A DNA stretch of 64,000 bases from Tolypocladium sp. Sup5 PDA-1 (lineage: Eukaryota; Ascomycota; Sordariomycetes; Hypocreales; Ophiocordycipitaceae), in NCBI GenBank assembly GCA_000750105.3, contig JPHH03000004.1, forward strand, positions 1,054,001 through 1,118,000, written 5' to 3'. The position numbers were made by a program, and so were the translations under genes. The first letter of the stretch is position 1; each line of letters begins with the position of its first letter. A model generated the notes under the pieces. It was not told the origin of the DNA. It searched no databases and saw nothing but the letters and a program-made list of their open reading frames with translations. Below, piece by piece: positions 21,482 to 31,232 of this stretch.

Positions 21482-23062
21482 ATGGCCTCCGCCCGAAGGC
21501 TTGTGCAATGGCTGTACAACGAGTTTGGCATTGCCTCCGTGTATCACACGGGCCCCGATACATGGCTTGTGATTCTCGCACGAACCTGTCGGATGTTTGC
21601 CTTTGGAGCGATTTCTCTCATCATCGCCCTCTTTATGTCGTCTCTTAACGTGTCGGACTTCCGGATCGGGCTCTTCATGACAATGACACTGGCTGGGGAC
21701 GTTGTGATCTCTCTCCTTGTGGCGCTGGTGGCAGACCGGGTCGGCCGCCGCCGCATCCTCTTTGCTGGCGGCTTGCTCATGGTGCTGTCGGGAGCGGTGT
21801 TTGCTGTCTTCGAGAACTACTGGATCCTCCTCCTCGCGGCCGTCGTCGGTGTCGTCAGCGCAACCGGCGGCGACTTTGGTCCGTTCCGCTCCGTCGAGGA
21901 GTCGACGCTGTCCCATCTTACAACGCTCAAGACACGGTCGGATGTCCTGTCCTGGTACGTGACGACGTCAAGCCTTGGATCAGCGGTTGGCACCGAGATT
22001 TCGGGGCGAGTGGTTGGTTTCCTGCGCGGCCTCAAGAGGCAGACCACAACGGACGTGTATCATTCCATGTTCTGGGTTTACATCGTCATGGGAACAATGA
22101 CCATGGTCCTCACCCTCTTGATGAGCGACCGGTGCGAGGCATCGGAGGCGCCGCCGATGGGTACTAAGATAACTGAGCCGTTGCTCGGTGCGGAACGGCA
22201 GGACGACGCGAGCGACGACGAAGGGGATGATAGTAGAGACGTTGGTACGTCCCTGGTGGCTTCAACCCCAAACACGCCTTCAGAGGAAAGGCGAAGTTCT
22301 CGAAGACCGTCAGAACCCGAGCCTCGCTCTCTCCTGCGCAGGCTGTGGGGAGCAAGCCGGCTCGCCCAAATCTCGCCAGAATCGCGCTCTGTCGTGTACC
22401 AACTCTGGATTCTCTTGACCATCGATTCCTTCGCCGACGGAATGGTCTCATATGCCCTGACCAACTACTACCTTGCGCGCAAGTTCCACCTCTCCGAGTC
22501 CTACCTGGGAGACATCATGTCGACAAGCTACCTGCTTTCGTCCATATCCACGGTCTTTGCAGGGCCGCTTGCTCGACGCCTCGGCCTCGTCAACACCATG
22601 GTATTCACGCATATTCCATCCTCTGCGGCGGTCCTGCTATTCCCCATACCCCAGTCAGTGGGCCTGGCCATCACGCTGCTCTTCATCCGCACCGGCCTGA
22701 ACAACATGGACCAAGCACCGAGGGCCGCCTTTATCGCAGCAGTGGTGAGGCCCGAGGAGCGAACAGCAGTCATGGGGATTACAGGCATGCTGAGAACGCT
22801 GGCGTCGACAATCGGCCCCAGCCTCACGGGCTTCCTGGCTGGCAGTGACAGGTTCTGGATTGCCTTTGTCGTGGCCGGAGCTTTGCGCATCGGCTATGAT
22901 GTCGGGTTGTTTTGCCTCTTTGTCGGCTTGAAGCTCGAAGACAATGAGCCGACTGACGGACGAGTTGCCAGCCCAAGGCTATCAGGGGAGGAGGTATTAA
23001 ACTACGACAGAGCTGGGGCTGAAAGGCGCAGAGGCAGAGCGGCTGCAGAGGCCAGTGCCTAA
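21482..23062 (+). CDS. Major facilitator superfamily transporter
   Basis: Intronless gene of 526 residues. Twelve hydrophobic segments can be counted in two halves, separated by a hydrophilic acidic/Ser-rich loop at about 230-290 (residues such as DDASDDEGDD). The motif VALVADRVGRRR between TM2 and TM3 matches MFS motif A, and GTEISGRVVGFL lies in TM5. The substrate cannot be read from the sequence. The ATG at 21482 was chosen because the in-frame extension upstream starts with a non-ATG codon. The stop converges on the transcription factor gene. Confidence 0.85.
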   Translation: MASARRLVQWLYNEFGIASVYHTGPDTWLVILARTCRMFAFGAISLIIALFMSSLNVSDFRIGLFMTMTLAGDVVISLLVALVADRVGRRRILFAGGLLMVLSGAVFAVFENYWILLLAAVVGVVSATGGDFGPFRSVEESTLSHLTTLKTRSDVLSWYVTTSSLGSAVGTEISGRVVGFLRGLKRQTTTDVYHSMFWVYIVMGTMTMVLTLLMSDRCEASEAPPMGTKITEPLLGAERQDDASDDEGDDSRDVGTSLVASTPNTPSEERRSSRRPSEPEPRSLLRRLWGASRLAQISPESRSVVYQLWILLTIDSFADGMVSYALTNYYLARKFHLSESYLGDIMSTSYLLSSISTVFAGPLARRLGLVNTMVFTHIPSSAAVLLFPIPQSVGLAITLLFIRTGLNNMDQAPRAAFIAAVVRPEERTAVMGITGMLRTLASTIGPSLTGFLAGSDRFWIAFVVAGALRIGYDVGLFCLFVGLKLEDNEPTDGRVASPRLSGEEVLNYDRAGAERRRGRAAAEASA

Positions 23063-23614
23063 GCAAATCTATGATGTTACTCTTCAGTATTTTATCCTAA
23101 ATTAGAACGCGACGTACTCACATTAGCGACAGTAGGGAATGATGGTATAGGGGAATCAGGGGATGACGGCCGCTGCTTTCCTTTTGCTCTTTGGTCTTGC
23201 TCGCTGGCCACTTTCACATGACTGTGACTGTCATCCAACTCCCGAAACGGCTGTTAACCATGCCATCGAGGCTTCTAGCCCGTACACGGTCGTACCACTG
23301 GCCGCCCCATTTGTTCGTATGGGCATCCTTCGAGGGCGGAGTCACTGCCGTGCCAGATCCAGACAGGGATGGCCCAAGGTTGACAGGTAACGTCACAGGC
23401 TCCTACGGGGAAATCAACATGTTCACGAAGCAGAGAGGCGAGCCAGTGCACACGCCAATGCCCTGCGTGGCATCCATCTATTTGTGGCGACAGCGAGCGA
23501 TGCTGTCACGGCCTATACTACACGATATGGGCGCCGGTGGCTGACTGCTGAGCCATGTTTCTCCGCATCCCAAGTCCCAAAACTGTTGTACACCGTCTAA
23601 CGCCTTTGCTCCAG
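23063..23614. other. Convergent 3' region; no gene seen
   Basis: 552 bp between the MFS stop and the transcription factor stop. Only short, unrelated reading frames are present. Confidence 0.55.
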
Positions 23615-25995
23615 TTATGAAAAGGCAAGCTTGGAGAGGCACGTGTTTGCTACGATGCTGCCCATCTCCCACCTTTCGCCTCCGCGCGCCAATCCCTCCG
23701 CGAATCGAGTAAGCCACGTCGCCGCGTTGCACTTGCAGACAGGCATCCCGTGAAGGATGATGCTGCTGCCCCCATGGAGCACCCACTCCTCGATGCCAGG
23801 GCTCATGGCTGCATTCAACGGCCCGGCGCCGATGTCTACTTTGCTCAGCTCCGGGGCGCAGATGCAAGCGTCCACGGCGTTCATCGTCCACGCCCACAGG
23901 ACGGTCGCCGCGGCCGAGAGAGCCATGTAGGCGATGGGGTCGGTCGGCTCTCTCCGCAGTTCCAGCCCTGGCGTGGCCTCCTGGTATGTCCGCCAGACGT
24001 ACATGGCGTGGAGCACCGCGGCTCGGCTGTCTGTCGAAATGGCCCATTCCTGGATCTGCATCGCTTTTCGCTGCCACGTCGGGGACGTGGATCCGGACTC
24101 TGGCTCGGATAGCGGCGAGATCTGGGCGACGTCCCTGATGGTCTGGACATCGGCATGCAAGTGTACGTTGAGCAGGTGATGGAGCATCCTCGCGCTGAAG
24201 ATGGCCGAGTAGAGGCGGTCCAGTACTCGCTGCCGCCATTTGGGCTCCGAGGGCAGTCCTTTGCCGGAATAGGCCCTGAGCAGAAAGTCGGTATACTGCC
24301 CATGAAGCTCCGGCCGCTCCAGCGCGTCCTCTACCGTGTCCAGCTGGATCTTGCAGAGCTTCAGCTGACGCGCAATGGCATCGGCCTTCATCGACGCGAC
24401 GTCGTTTCGGTTCCTCCGCAGCTGCTGGACGACCCAGATGTCATTCAAGGTGCCCATGAGGCAGACCTGAATGTCTTCCACCAGGATCCCCGACGGTAGA
24501 TGTTGCTGCGAGGCCATGTCCAGGCAGGACATTTTATATGCTCCCCGCCCCCACGGCTCAGTTCGATGCCGCGGGAAGAATATGTGCAAGCCATACGAGT
24601 TCCACATGGCGAATGTCGACGTCAGCCCCAGGTCCAACTCGTCGTGCCGCAGGAGCGGCGGCTGGTTGCAGAGGAGCGACAGATATGTGTCGATTTGGAA
24701 TGTGCAGTGAGCCAATCTGTCATTGGTGTCAGCCAGAGCAGCTCGGGTTCTGGGCGGACAACTCACCTCTTCCAGCGCTCCACGACGGTAAACATCCATG
24801 GAACAAAGTCGCCCGGGAAGTGCGTGTTATTCTCACGCTCCAAGGCTTCCGAGCTGAGGCAATCGTTTTGCCGCAGCGCCGCTACGAGAAGGCTGAGCAA
24901 CCGGCGGGAGCGTTTGATGCAACTGTCTCTCTATACGACGTTAGCCACATATATCCAACATGCACAAGCCGGCAAGGAGAGACGTACTCCGCTCTCAAAG
25001 GCAAAGACGATGTTCAAGAGGACAACTTGATACGTCTCGACTGGCCACGGGCGGCTCGGATCAAAGGCATCGTTGGCCTGCGTATGGTCAGCAACATTCC
25101 ATGCAGTTCTCACACCGTGGCTTACCAGTTGCCTGAATGACTGCTCCACGAGGTGGTTGTGGATCTCCATAATCACCTCTCTCAAGCTCCGGTCATAGTG
25201 AAGCCAAGAGTTGATCATGACGACAGACGCAATCAGAGCAACGCTGTCGGTCGTTCCGTCCAGCGACGGCGCGTGAAGGATTGGCCAGCGGTCGTGGAAG
25301 TTCCCGAAGAATGACTCGATACAGGCCGTGAGCCATGATTTGGATACGGCCGATGGCTGTGTCGTGGTATTGGGAGCCTTTCCGGATCTTGATGCGACGG
25401 CCCTGAGTATAGACTGCAGGGCCGACTTTGTGGTAAAGCATTCATGCTCAGAGGAGGCATTGCTGCTCAAATCTGCAGCCCGGAGACTCACGGGTGCGCC
25501 CGAAGATACAATATCAGGCTCCGTGAATGGCGGCGACACCGGCGCGGACGCCGTTGCAAGCTCCGCCGTGGAGGCTTGCGAGCGAGGAGACCCCCTGAGC
25601 TGCTTTGCCGGCGAGTTCCCGTCTCTTCTGCCGTACGTGCAAGTCACCCCTCGCTTCGTGCACAGCGAGCACTGAGGCCCGCCGTCGCACTTGGTCTTGT
25701 TGGCATGGCAGGTATCACAGGCCCGCCCCCGGCGCGAGTCCGGGACGGCTGCAGCGGCTCCGTGGATGCCGGCATGACGGCGCAGGAGATCGCTGCACGA
25801 CAACACATGGGTTAGATCATCGCAGTGGAGGGCTCCGAGTGGGATGCGTCCTCACCTGCGGCTAAAGGAGCGGCCGCACACGAGACAGCTAAAGGCCGGC
25901 CCGCTGTGCGTGGCTTGGTGACGGCGCAGATGCTCTTTTCGGAGGAAACTCTTGCCGCAATGGCAAATGTGACGGTCGGGAGACCGTGAAATCAT
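23615..25995 (-). CDS. Hybrid C2H2 / Zn(II)2Cys6 transcription factor with fungal trans-domain
   Basis: Four exons, 25995-25856, 25792-24988, 24930-24767 and 24716-23615, give 736 residues. Two C2H2 fingers open the protein. The first has Cys11/Cys13 and His26/His30, an unusual one-residue Cys spacing. The second has Cys37/Cys40 and His53/His57. A binuclear zinc cluster follows at residues 72-98 (Cys72, 75, 82, 88, 91, 98; CX2CX6CX5CX2CX6C). The rest is a large helical region of the fungal transcription factor regulatory type (for example SFFGNFHDRWPILHAPS near 205-221). The first intron interrupts the second finger. Targets are unknown; the neighbouring 2.3-kb spacer holds a repeated motif joining a CGG triplet to ATCCC, which would suit such a composite DNA-binding domain. 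Confidence 0.9.
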
Positions 25996-26534
25996 GTCGT
26001 GCTATTCCTGGTTCGACGCCTTGCATTGCTGGTGATGCCGGTGGGTGTTAGCGAGGATCTTCTCATCCGAGACTCCGGGTGAAGCCTTGTGCGACCACGA
26101 TCCGATCTTCCGCCTCAATTGGCGAGACAACGAGCCAAACATGAACCCCCGGCGCCAATGTGGAATCATCAACCGGGACGTCGGCGTCGAAGACGGATCA
26201 CGGCACTGGAGGCCGGATCGAGCTGGTCTAAATGTGCATGTGCAGGTGGGCTGGAGGTGGGATGGACGACTGATTGATTCACTTACACGCTTAGCTGAAT
26301 GGTCAGATCCAACAGTCACCGGCTCTTCTGGCGCCACAACTCGTGCTACTACAAGCAGAAGCAACAATACGTACAGCTTCGGATCTCATGGGCGCCGGTG
26401 AAGAGGTGGGATAGGTGGGATACATGGCCGTTTAAGTTGTTCGAAAGACGTTCGACGGGTGTTCCGAGTCTCTGAGAAGTTGACTAATGATGGCTGGAAT
26501 GGGAGAGCCGATTTGGCGATGAAGGATGATAAAT

Positions 26535-26560
26535 CGGCCATCCCGCTCGGCCATCCCGCT
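26535..26560. repeat. Tandem duplicate of a 13-bp motif (CGGCCATCCCGCT)
   Basis: Two identical, directly adjacent 13-mers at 26535-26547 and 26548-26560, followed by a partial third CGGC and a diverged copy (CGGCTATCCCAC) at 26577-26588. A further copy, CGGCCATCCCAC, is at 27961-27972. They lie upstream of the transcription factor start and in the wider 5' region of the NmrA-like gene. Confidence 0.7.
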
Positions 26561-28302
26561 CGGCAAACCCACCAATCGGCTATCCCACATTGAACCACAG
26601 TTCGAGCCTCGAGCCGCCACATGGCACTGAGACCCTGACTCGTCTTCCTCTCGTCGTGTCCTGCTTCAACCCCGTTGTCTCAATGACTGCCAAGGCTGCG
26701 TGGACTCCCCGGCCATACGTACGGAGTACCTGTAGGCCCGATTCACAGGCATAGCCTCACCATGCTGCACCAAGGCAGAAGAAAGATGGCATCCTTGCAT
26801 CTTGTCAGCGACGACGACGCCATGCGACGCGAAGCGGAGCCGACGGATTGACCTTGTTCAGTTGCTTCGCAAACATGAACAGCCTCCAACAACCCTTCAT
26901 GTAGCTTATGTCGTTGGCGGGTCCAGACCCGTTTCTGGGACGCCGACTGGTTCTACAGACGAACTCTCCCACACTGAAATCTGCGGCCAGATCGAAACAG
27001 GCGGCATCGACCATCTTCAAACAACAAGTACCGCACATACCCGCCCACAACGTGGCTCTGCTGGGGACATCCCGTCTGTCCCGGAAACCTCGGAAGCTTT
27101 CCGGGTTCCGGGTTCCGGGTCCCGGCCATGACGTCTCTCCACAAGCAAGGAAAGTTTTAATGCCACTCCCTCCGCCTTGCTATTTGAGCGATTGAGCCAG
27201 AGATATCCCACGGGTTTGGAACGGCGAGTGGCATTCGCACCAAACCGAGAGGCCATGTCCACGATCAAGTTGCAATCGAGATGATCGACGGTGGCCGGGC
27301 CGATCCGGGCATAAGCTTGCCGTTGGACATGGATGGAGTTCTATTGCGCGAGGAGCCATGTTTGCCAACTCCGTGCGTAGGTCGAGAACCAAAATCTTCC
27401 TAAACAGTGTCATGCACGGCCTTGCTTGCGCAGGCGGATAGGTAGCATGAGCGGACGAAACGGCATGTATGCATGAGCCGTGCGCTGACACCTGGTCTCC
27501 GGTATTCATCTATGTATCGACCTCCTCTTCAGGACGTTCCCATCTGCTCCGGCAGTGATTTTTACACGTGCAGACACTCGACACACATGACTTTTAAGAA
27601 AATTCAGCTCTCAGCTGGCGGATGAAGCACTGGTCTTGAACCTTGCAGCTCCGCCTTGGTTTCTGTGCTCAAGCGATATTGACGAACAGCCTAGCCAGCG
27701 GCCTGCAACGCCTCGGAATAGCTGGCTTCGATGCAGGCCCAGTCGCGACAGGCGGTATCACAACCAGTGTGAACGGCTTTTCCGGAGATAACAAGACGGC
27801 GCGGGACCCGAGCAAGTTTTGGCACATACGCAAGATGGGAAAGGGGTTGCGTATTCGCCCGGCCTATGGTGTTTTCACTGAATTGTTTGTGTCTCGCACA
27901 TGTACCGCTACCGACGGCCAAAGGATCCCACCTGGACCACCACCCACCCATCCCACTAATCGGCCATCCCACACGAAGCCTGGCTCCAATCAAAGTTCAT
28001 CCGACCTCAGTAATCCGCGTGCTGACCTTATGAAGTAACTCGATGTCGTCAATTCGCCAGCCTCGATGTTGTCAGCCAACATGCGGCACACGACAGAATG
28101 GCGTGGAAAGACGTGCTTCGGCATGGCCTGCGAACGTGTATATATATCGAGCATTGCAGCGACTCCGATGAACGAGGAAGAACATCTCGCATCCATCAAT
28201 ATTTCCTGTCAGCTGTTGACCCCTGAGAAGAGACAAGCAAGCGTATCTGCGACCACCCCTCAGCTTGACAACTTGATACTTTAATAGTCCCCCTCGTTGC
28301 CA

Positions 28303-28310
28303 TATTTATA
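28303..28310 (+). promoter_or_regulatory. TATA-like box of the NmrA-like gene
   Basis: TATTTATA lies 26 nt upstream of the start codon, so it may belong to the leader rather than act as the core promoter; a very short 5' leader is the alternative. Confidence 0.35.
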
Positions 28311-28335
28311 GCCTTTTTATCATAAACAACTCAAT

Positions 28336-29238
28336 ATGTCTCGTCCCATCAAGAACGTTGCCATTACTGGCGCTTCCGGCAACCTTGGCACCGCCATCCT
28401 CGAGCAGCTTGTCTCCTCCGGCAAGTTCAACATCAAGGTCCTTCGGCGCAACGGCTCCAAGTCCGCCGTTGCGCCTGGAGTACAGGTCGTCGATGTCAAC
28501 TTCGACTCTGTCGATTCGCTCAAGGCCGCCCTCGCCGGCCAAGACGCAGTGGTTGCGCCGCTGGCAGCCGCGGCCCTGGGCCTCCAGGAGCCGCTGATTG
28601 ATGCCGCCATCGCGGCCGGCGTGCAGCGCTTCATCCCGTCCGAGTTTGGATCCGACCTCTCCAACCCACACAGCCGCAAGCTTCCCGTGTTTGCCGGCAA
28701 GGTCAAGATTATCGACTACTTGGTGGAAAAGTCCAAGACTACGCCATTGACCTACACCCTAGTGAGCAACGGGCCCTTCCTCGACTGGGGCCTGCAAAAC
28801 AAGTTCATCATCGACGTTTCCGAGTACAAGCCTACCATATTTGACGGCGGCCACACAATCTTCAGCACCACAACCCTGGCAAACATCGGCGATGCTGTCG
28901 TGGGCATCCTGGCACACCCAGAAGAGACAAAGAACAGGAGAGTCTACATCGAAGACCTCAAGCTCAGTCAGAACCAGCTTCTGGCCCTGGCCAAAAGAGT
29001 TGCCCCCGGCAAGCCGTGGGAGCCCCAGCAGGCCTCCCTGGACGCTGCTACGAAGAGGTCCGACGAGCGGTTGGCACAGGGCCTGCTCGACCATGAGACC
29101 TTTGTGCCGTACATCTACCGCTCGATCCTGGACCCAACCTATGGCCCCAACTACCAGAAGACGGACAATGAGTTGCTGGGACTCAAGGGCAAGACGGAGG
29201 ATGATGTTGTCAAGATTCTCAAGCAAGTCCTGAACTAG
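28336..29238 (+). CDS. NmrA-like / isoflavone-reductase-like atypical SDR
   Basis: Intronless gene of 300 residues. An N-terminal Rossmann fold carries the NAD(P) motif GASGNLG (12-18). The segment RFIPSEFGSD near 110 is characteristic of the NmrA/isoflavone reductase family. The loop NGPFLDWGL and the motif FSTTTLANIGDAVVGIL also match. Members are either NADPH-dependent reductases in secondary or aromatic metabolism or redox-sensing regulators without catalysis; the sequence does not decide between these. There is no membrane segment or targeting signal, so it is probably cytosolic. It faces away from the hybrid transcription factor across a 2.3-kb spacer rich in a repeated motif. Confidence 0.88.
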   Translation: MSRPIKNVAITGASGNLGTAILEQLVSSGKFNIKVLRRNGSKSAVAPGVQVVDVNFDSVDSLKAALAGQDAVVAPLAAAALGLQEPLIDAAIAAGVQRFIPSEFGSDLSNPHSRKLPVFAGKVKIIDYLVEKSKTTPLTYTLVSNGPFLDWGLQNKFIIDVSEYKPTIFDGGHTIFSTTTLANIGDAVVGILAHPEETKNRRVYIEDLKLSQNQLLALAKRVAPGKPWEPQQASLDAATKRSDERLAQGLLDHETFVPYIYRSILDPTYGPNYQKTDNELLGLKGKTEDDVVKILKQVLN

Positions 29239-29668
29239 GGAGCCAAAATAGAATAATAATAATTGAACAACTATATTTCCAAAGGTTGGCGGAGAGAGTG
29301 AAAAAGAAAAGTGAGGACTGTGATATGGTTGGAGCACCCATTCAATATTGCTGTTGTTCAGTAAAACGAAATGAGGAACGAAACCAAACAAGCTGTCTAC
29401 GGCCAACGTAGCACGAAACGTTCATCTGGAGACGCCAGAGTAAATGAATGTCCTCGAGTACGTACATCAACTGTCTTCAGTTGCATTTCCCACCAAACCA
29501 CGTGTTTTCTATGCGCAGGCAGTTCTCATCGCCCCTCAGAAACTTCTAGAATTGACGTCATGCTTGGGGCAGAGTTCAAAGCATGAAATTTCGTGCAAAA
29601 GAGTGTGTGGCACTTCAACCTAGTCCATTGTCCTGCCATTCACCCACAGTCTGGATGGAGCTACAGCT
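29239..29668. other. Convergent 3' region between the NmrA-like and ribonuclease genes
   Basis: 430 bp between stop codons, relatively AT-rich, with no coding potential recognised. Confidence 0.55.
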
Positions 29669-30241
29669 CTAAAAGATTGGGTCGCAGAGCCTAAAGGGGT
29701 TCCTAGGGTTGCTCGGGAAGACGTGGGTCACGACGCCGCAAACGATCAACGCCGGGGGAGCAGGAGAGATGTAAATAACACGAGCAGGACCAGGAGGGTC
29801 GGTCCTGCTATTCCTGTCGAAAGGCCTGTTGTTCAAGAGGACCGGGAACTCGAACAGTCTGCGGGTCTGAGCGTTGCATCTGTTGTCGGCCCTGGGGAAC
29901 ACGATTCGGTGCCCGTCACCGGTGTTGCCGCCAAATGCATGGGGATAACTGGCAAAGAAGAGTGTTAGCGAGTCTGCATAGGAATGTTGCTGAACTCTCA
30001 GCCATGAGCTTTGCTTACCCAGAGTGTCCGGTGACAGTACCGCCAGCCGCCGTCAGGGCGGTCCGGGCATTCGCGCTGGTGATGGTGTACCTGTGTGGGT
30101 TGCCCTCCCACGTGCAGGTAAAATCAGCGGCCTGGCCACAAAAGTTAGCTGCTTTGCTGGCCTCTCTAGGTGCGTTTGATGGGAGAGTTTTACCACAGCC
30201 GTGACGAGAAGGGCGACAGAAGCGATGATCTTGAAAAGCAT
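29669..30241 (-). CDS. Secreted RNase T1/N1-fold ribonuclease, hirsutellin-like ribotoxin class
   Basis: Three exons, 30241-30194, 30131-30019 and 29948-29669, give 146 residues. Residues 1-18 are a typical signal peptide. The mature ~128-residue chain has the four catalytic positions of the guanyl-specific microbial RNase fold: His57 (after Tyr-Pro), Glu87 (in EFP), Arg110 (before VIY) and His129 (after VVT). It has exactly four cysteines, 22, 78, 124 and 142. That spacing (near the N-terminus, mid-chain, just before the last catalytic His, and near the C-terminus) matches the two-disulfide pattern of short insecticidal ribotoxins of Hypocreales more closely than the RNase T1 pattern. A TATATAAG box lies ~95 nt upstream. 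Ribosome-inactivating specificity is inference; a plain secreted RNase is the alternative. Confidence 0.82.
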
Positions 30242-30335
30242 GATGGCTTTTTGGGTTGGTAACTGGCTCTTGTAGTTGAATAGTTGTTTTCGGAGTGGCT
30301 GAGGACGGTTGCTTTTCCGCCGAGTTTCGACGACT

Positions 30336-30343
30336 CTTATATA
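30336..30343 (-). promoter_or_regulatory. TATA box of the secreted ribonuclease gene
   Basis: TATATAAG on the minus strand, 95-102 nt upstream of the ribonuclease ATG, a normal distance for an inducible fungal gene. Confidence 0.65.
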
Positions 30344-30558
30344 CTCGGCTCCGGCTCGCGGATTCACTCGGCAAGGACCATTGTACACGAGCTACGCCGG
30401 ACAGACTGACATGAGGCGCATGTCGCAAGGGCGGTTCCAGATTCGGAATACTGGGCATCGATGGCTGACTGCCTTGTATCTCGCGGAACCTCGTGTACGG
30501 CGGTTCTCGACAACTGCCCGTTACCCTGCGACGTGCCATAGGACTATACACCGGCTGT

Positions 30559-30591
30559 AGCCGCAGTATATGCGGCTTACATACTGCGGCT
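30559..30591. repeat. Perfect 11-bp inverted repeat with 11-nt spacer
   Basis: AGCCGCAGTAT (30559-30569) and ATACTGCGGCT (30581-30591) are exact complements. They lie ~320-350 nt upstream of the ribonuclease ATG and ~640 nt upstream of the DUF3632 gene. This could be a dimeric factor site or part of a decayed element. Confidence 0.6.
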
Positions 30592-31232
30592 GACGGTGTT
30601 TACCACACGACATGAACGAAAGACGTTGCCGTTACCCGCAACCTTGCATAGTCAAGTATCGCGACGCATTCCGCGAGGCTACCGCAACGCGCTGTCACGA
30701 CGCACGACATGAACGCAGCACTCCGGCATCCAGACACTGGCAGGCCGGTCGACGCGGCAGCATCACTGCCATGCAACCGCCTGCGTCTCAGCCGCCCGAG
30801 TACGGAGGGTCAACGACGGTTTTGCCATTTCGGCGACAACGGGCAAGCTGAGGAAACATGACGTTCCATTGGGCTCTGCCGACGGCCAGATGCGGGTTGC
30901 TCAGCTGTGCCACAGGAAGCACTCGAGGATATCGGGTTGCAAGCTTGCAGCCGCGCAAGGCCTACTGAGTTCCAGAGCTACACCTGCATGCGCCGCGCGC
31001 CCGTACTGTGCTTCCCCAGCAGTGAGTCACATGCAGCGTTCGAGTACCGTGCCACCGACAAAGAGTGCAAAAATGAGTTGTCAGGGAGCGTTGCCCAAAC
31101 CTGCAGTGCGCGTGCTGCAACTTACAAGTACCCTGCCCAACGCTCACCCCACACTGCTGCGCGCCACATATCCCACCTCTCCTCTCAACATACGAAGTAC
31201 CTACCTACCTTACCTACCCATCGCAGCTGACA
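30592..31232. promoter_or_regulatory. Intergenic region upstream of the DUF3632 gene
   Basis: About 640 bp with no gene seen. A 12-mer, ACGACATGAACG, occurs twice (30607-30618 and 30704-30715). A CCTACCTTACCTACC stretch lies just before the start codon region. Confidence 0.45.

Larger units (their letters stand above)
25996..28335. other. Long intergenic region between the transcription factor and NmrA-like genes
   Basis: 2.34 kb with no recognisable gene. It contains four copies of CGGC(C/T)ATCCC(A/G)C (26535, 26548, 26577 and 27961), a one-mismatch copy in opposite orientation at 26257-26268, and two GTGGGAT half-elements at 26407-26422. TACGGAGTAC occurs at 26720-26729, and a short GGGTTCC tandem near 27105-27122. 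Confidence 0.6.
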
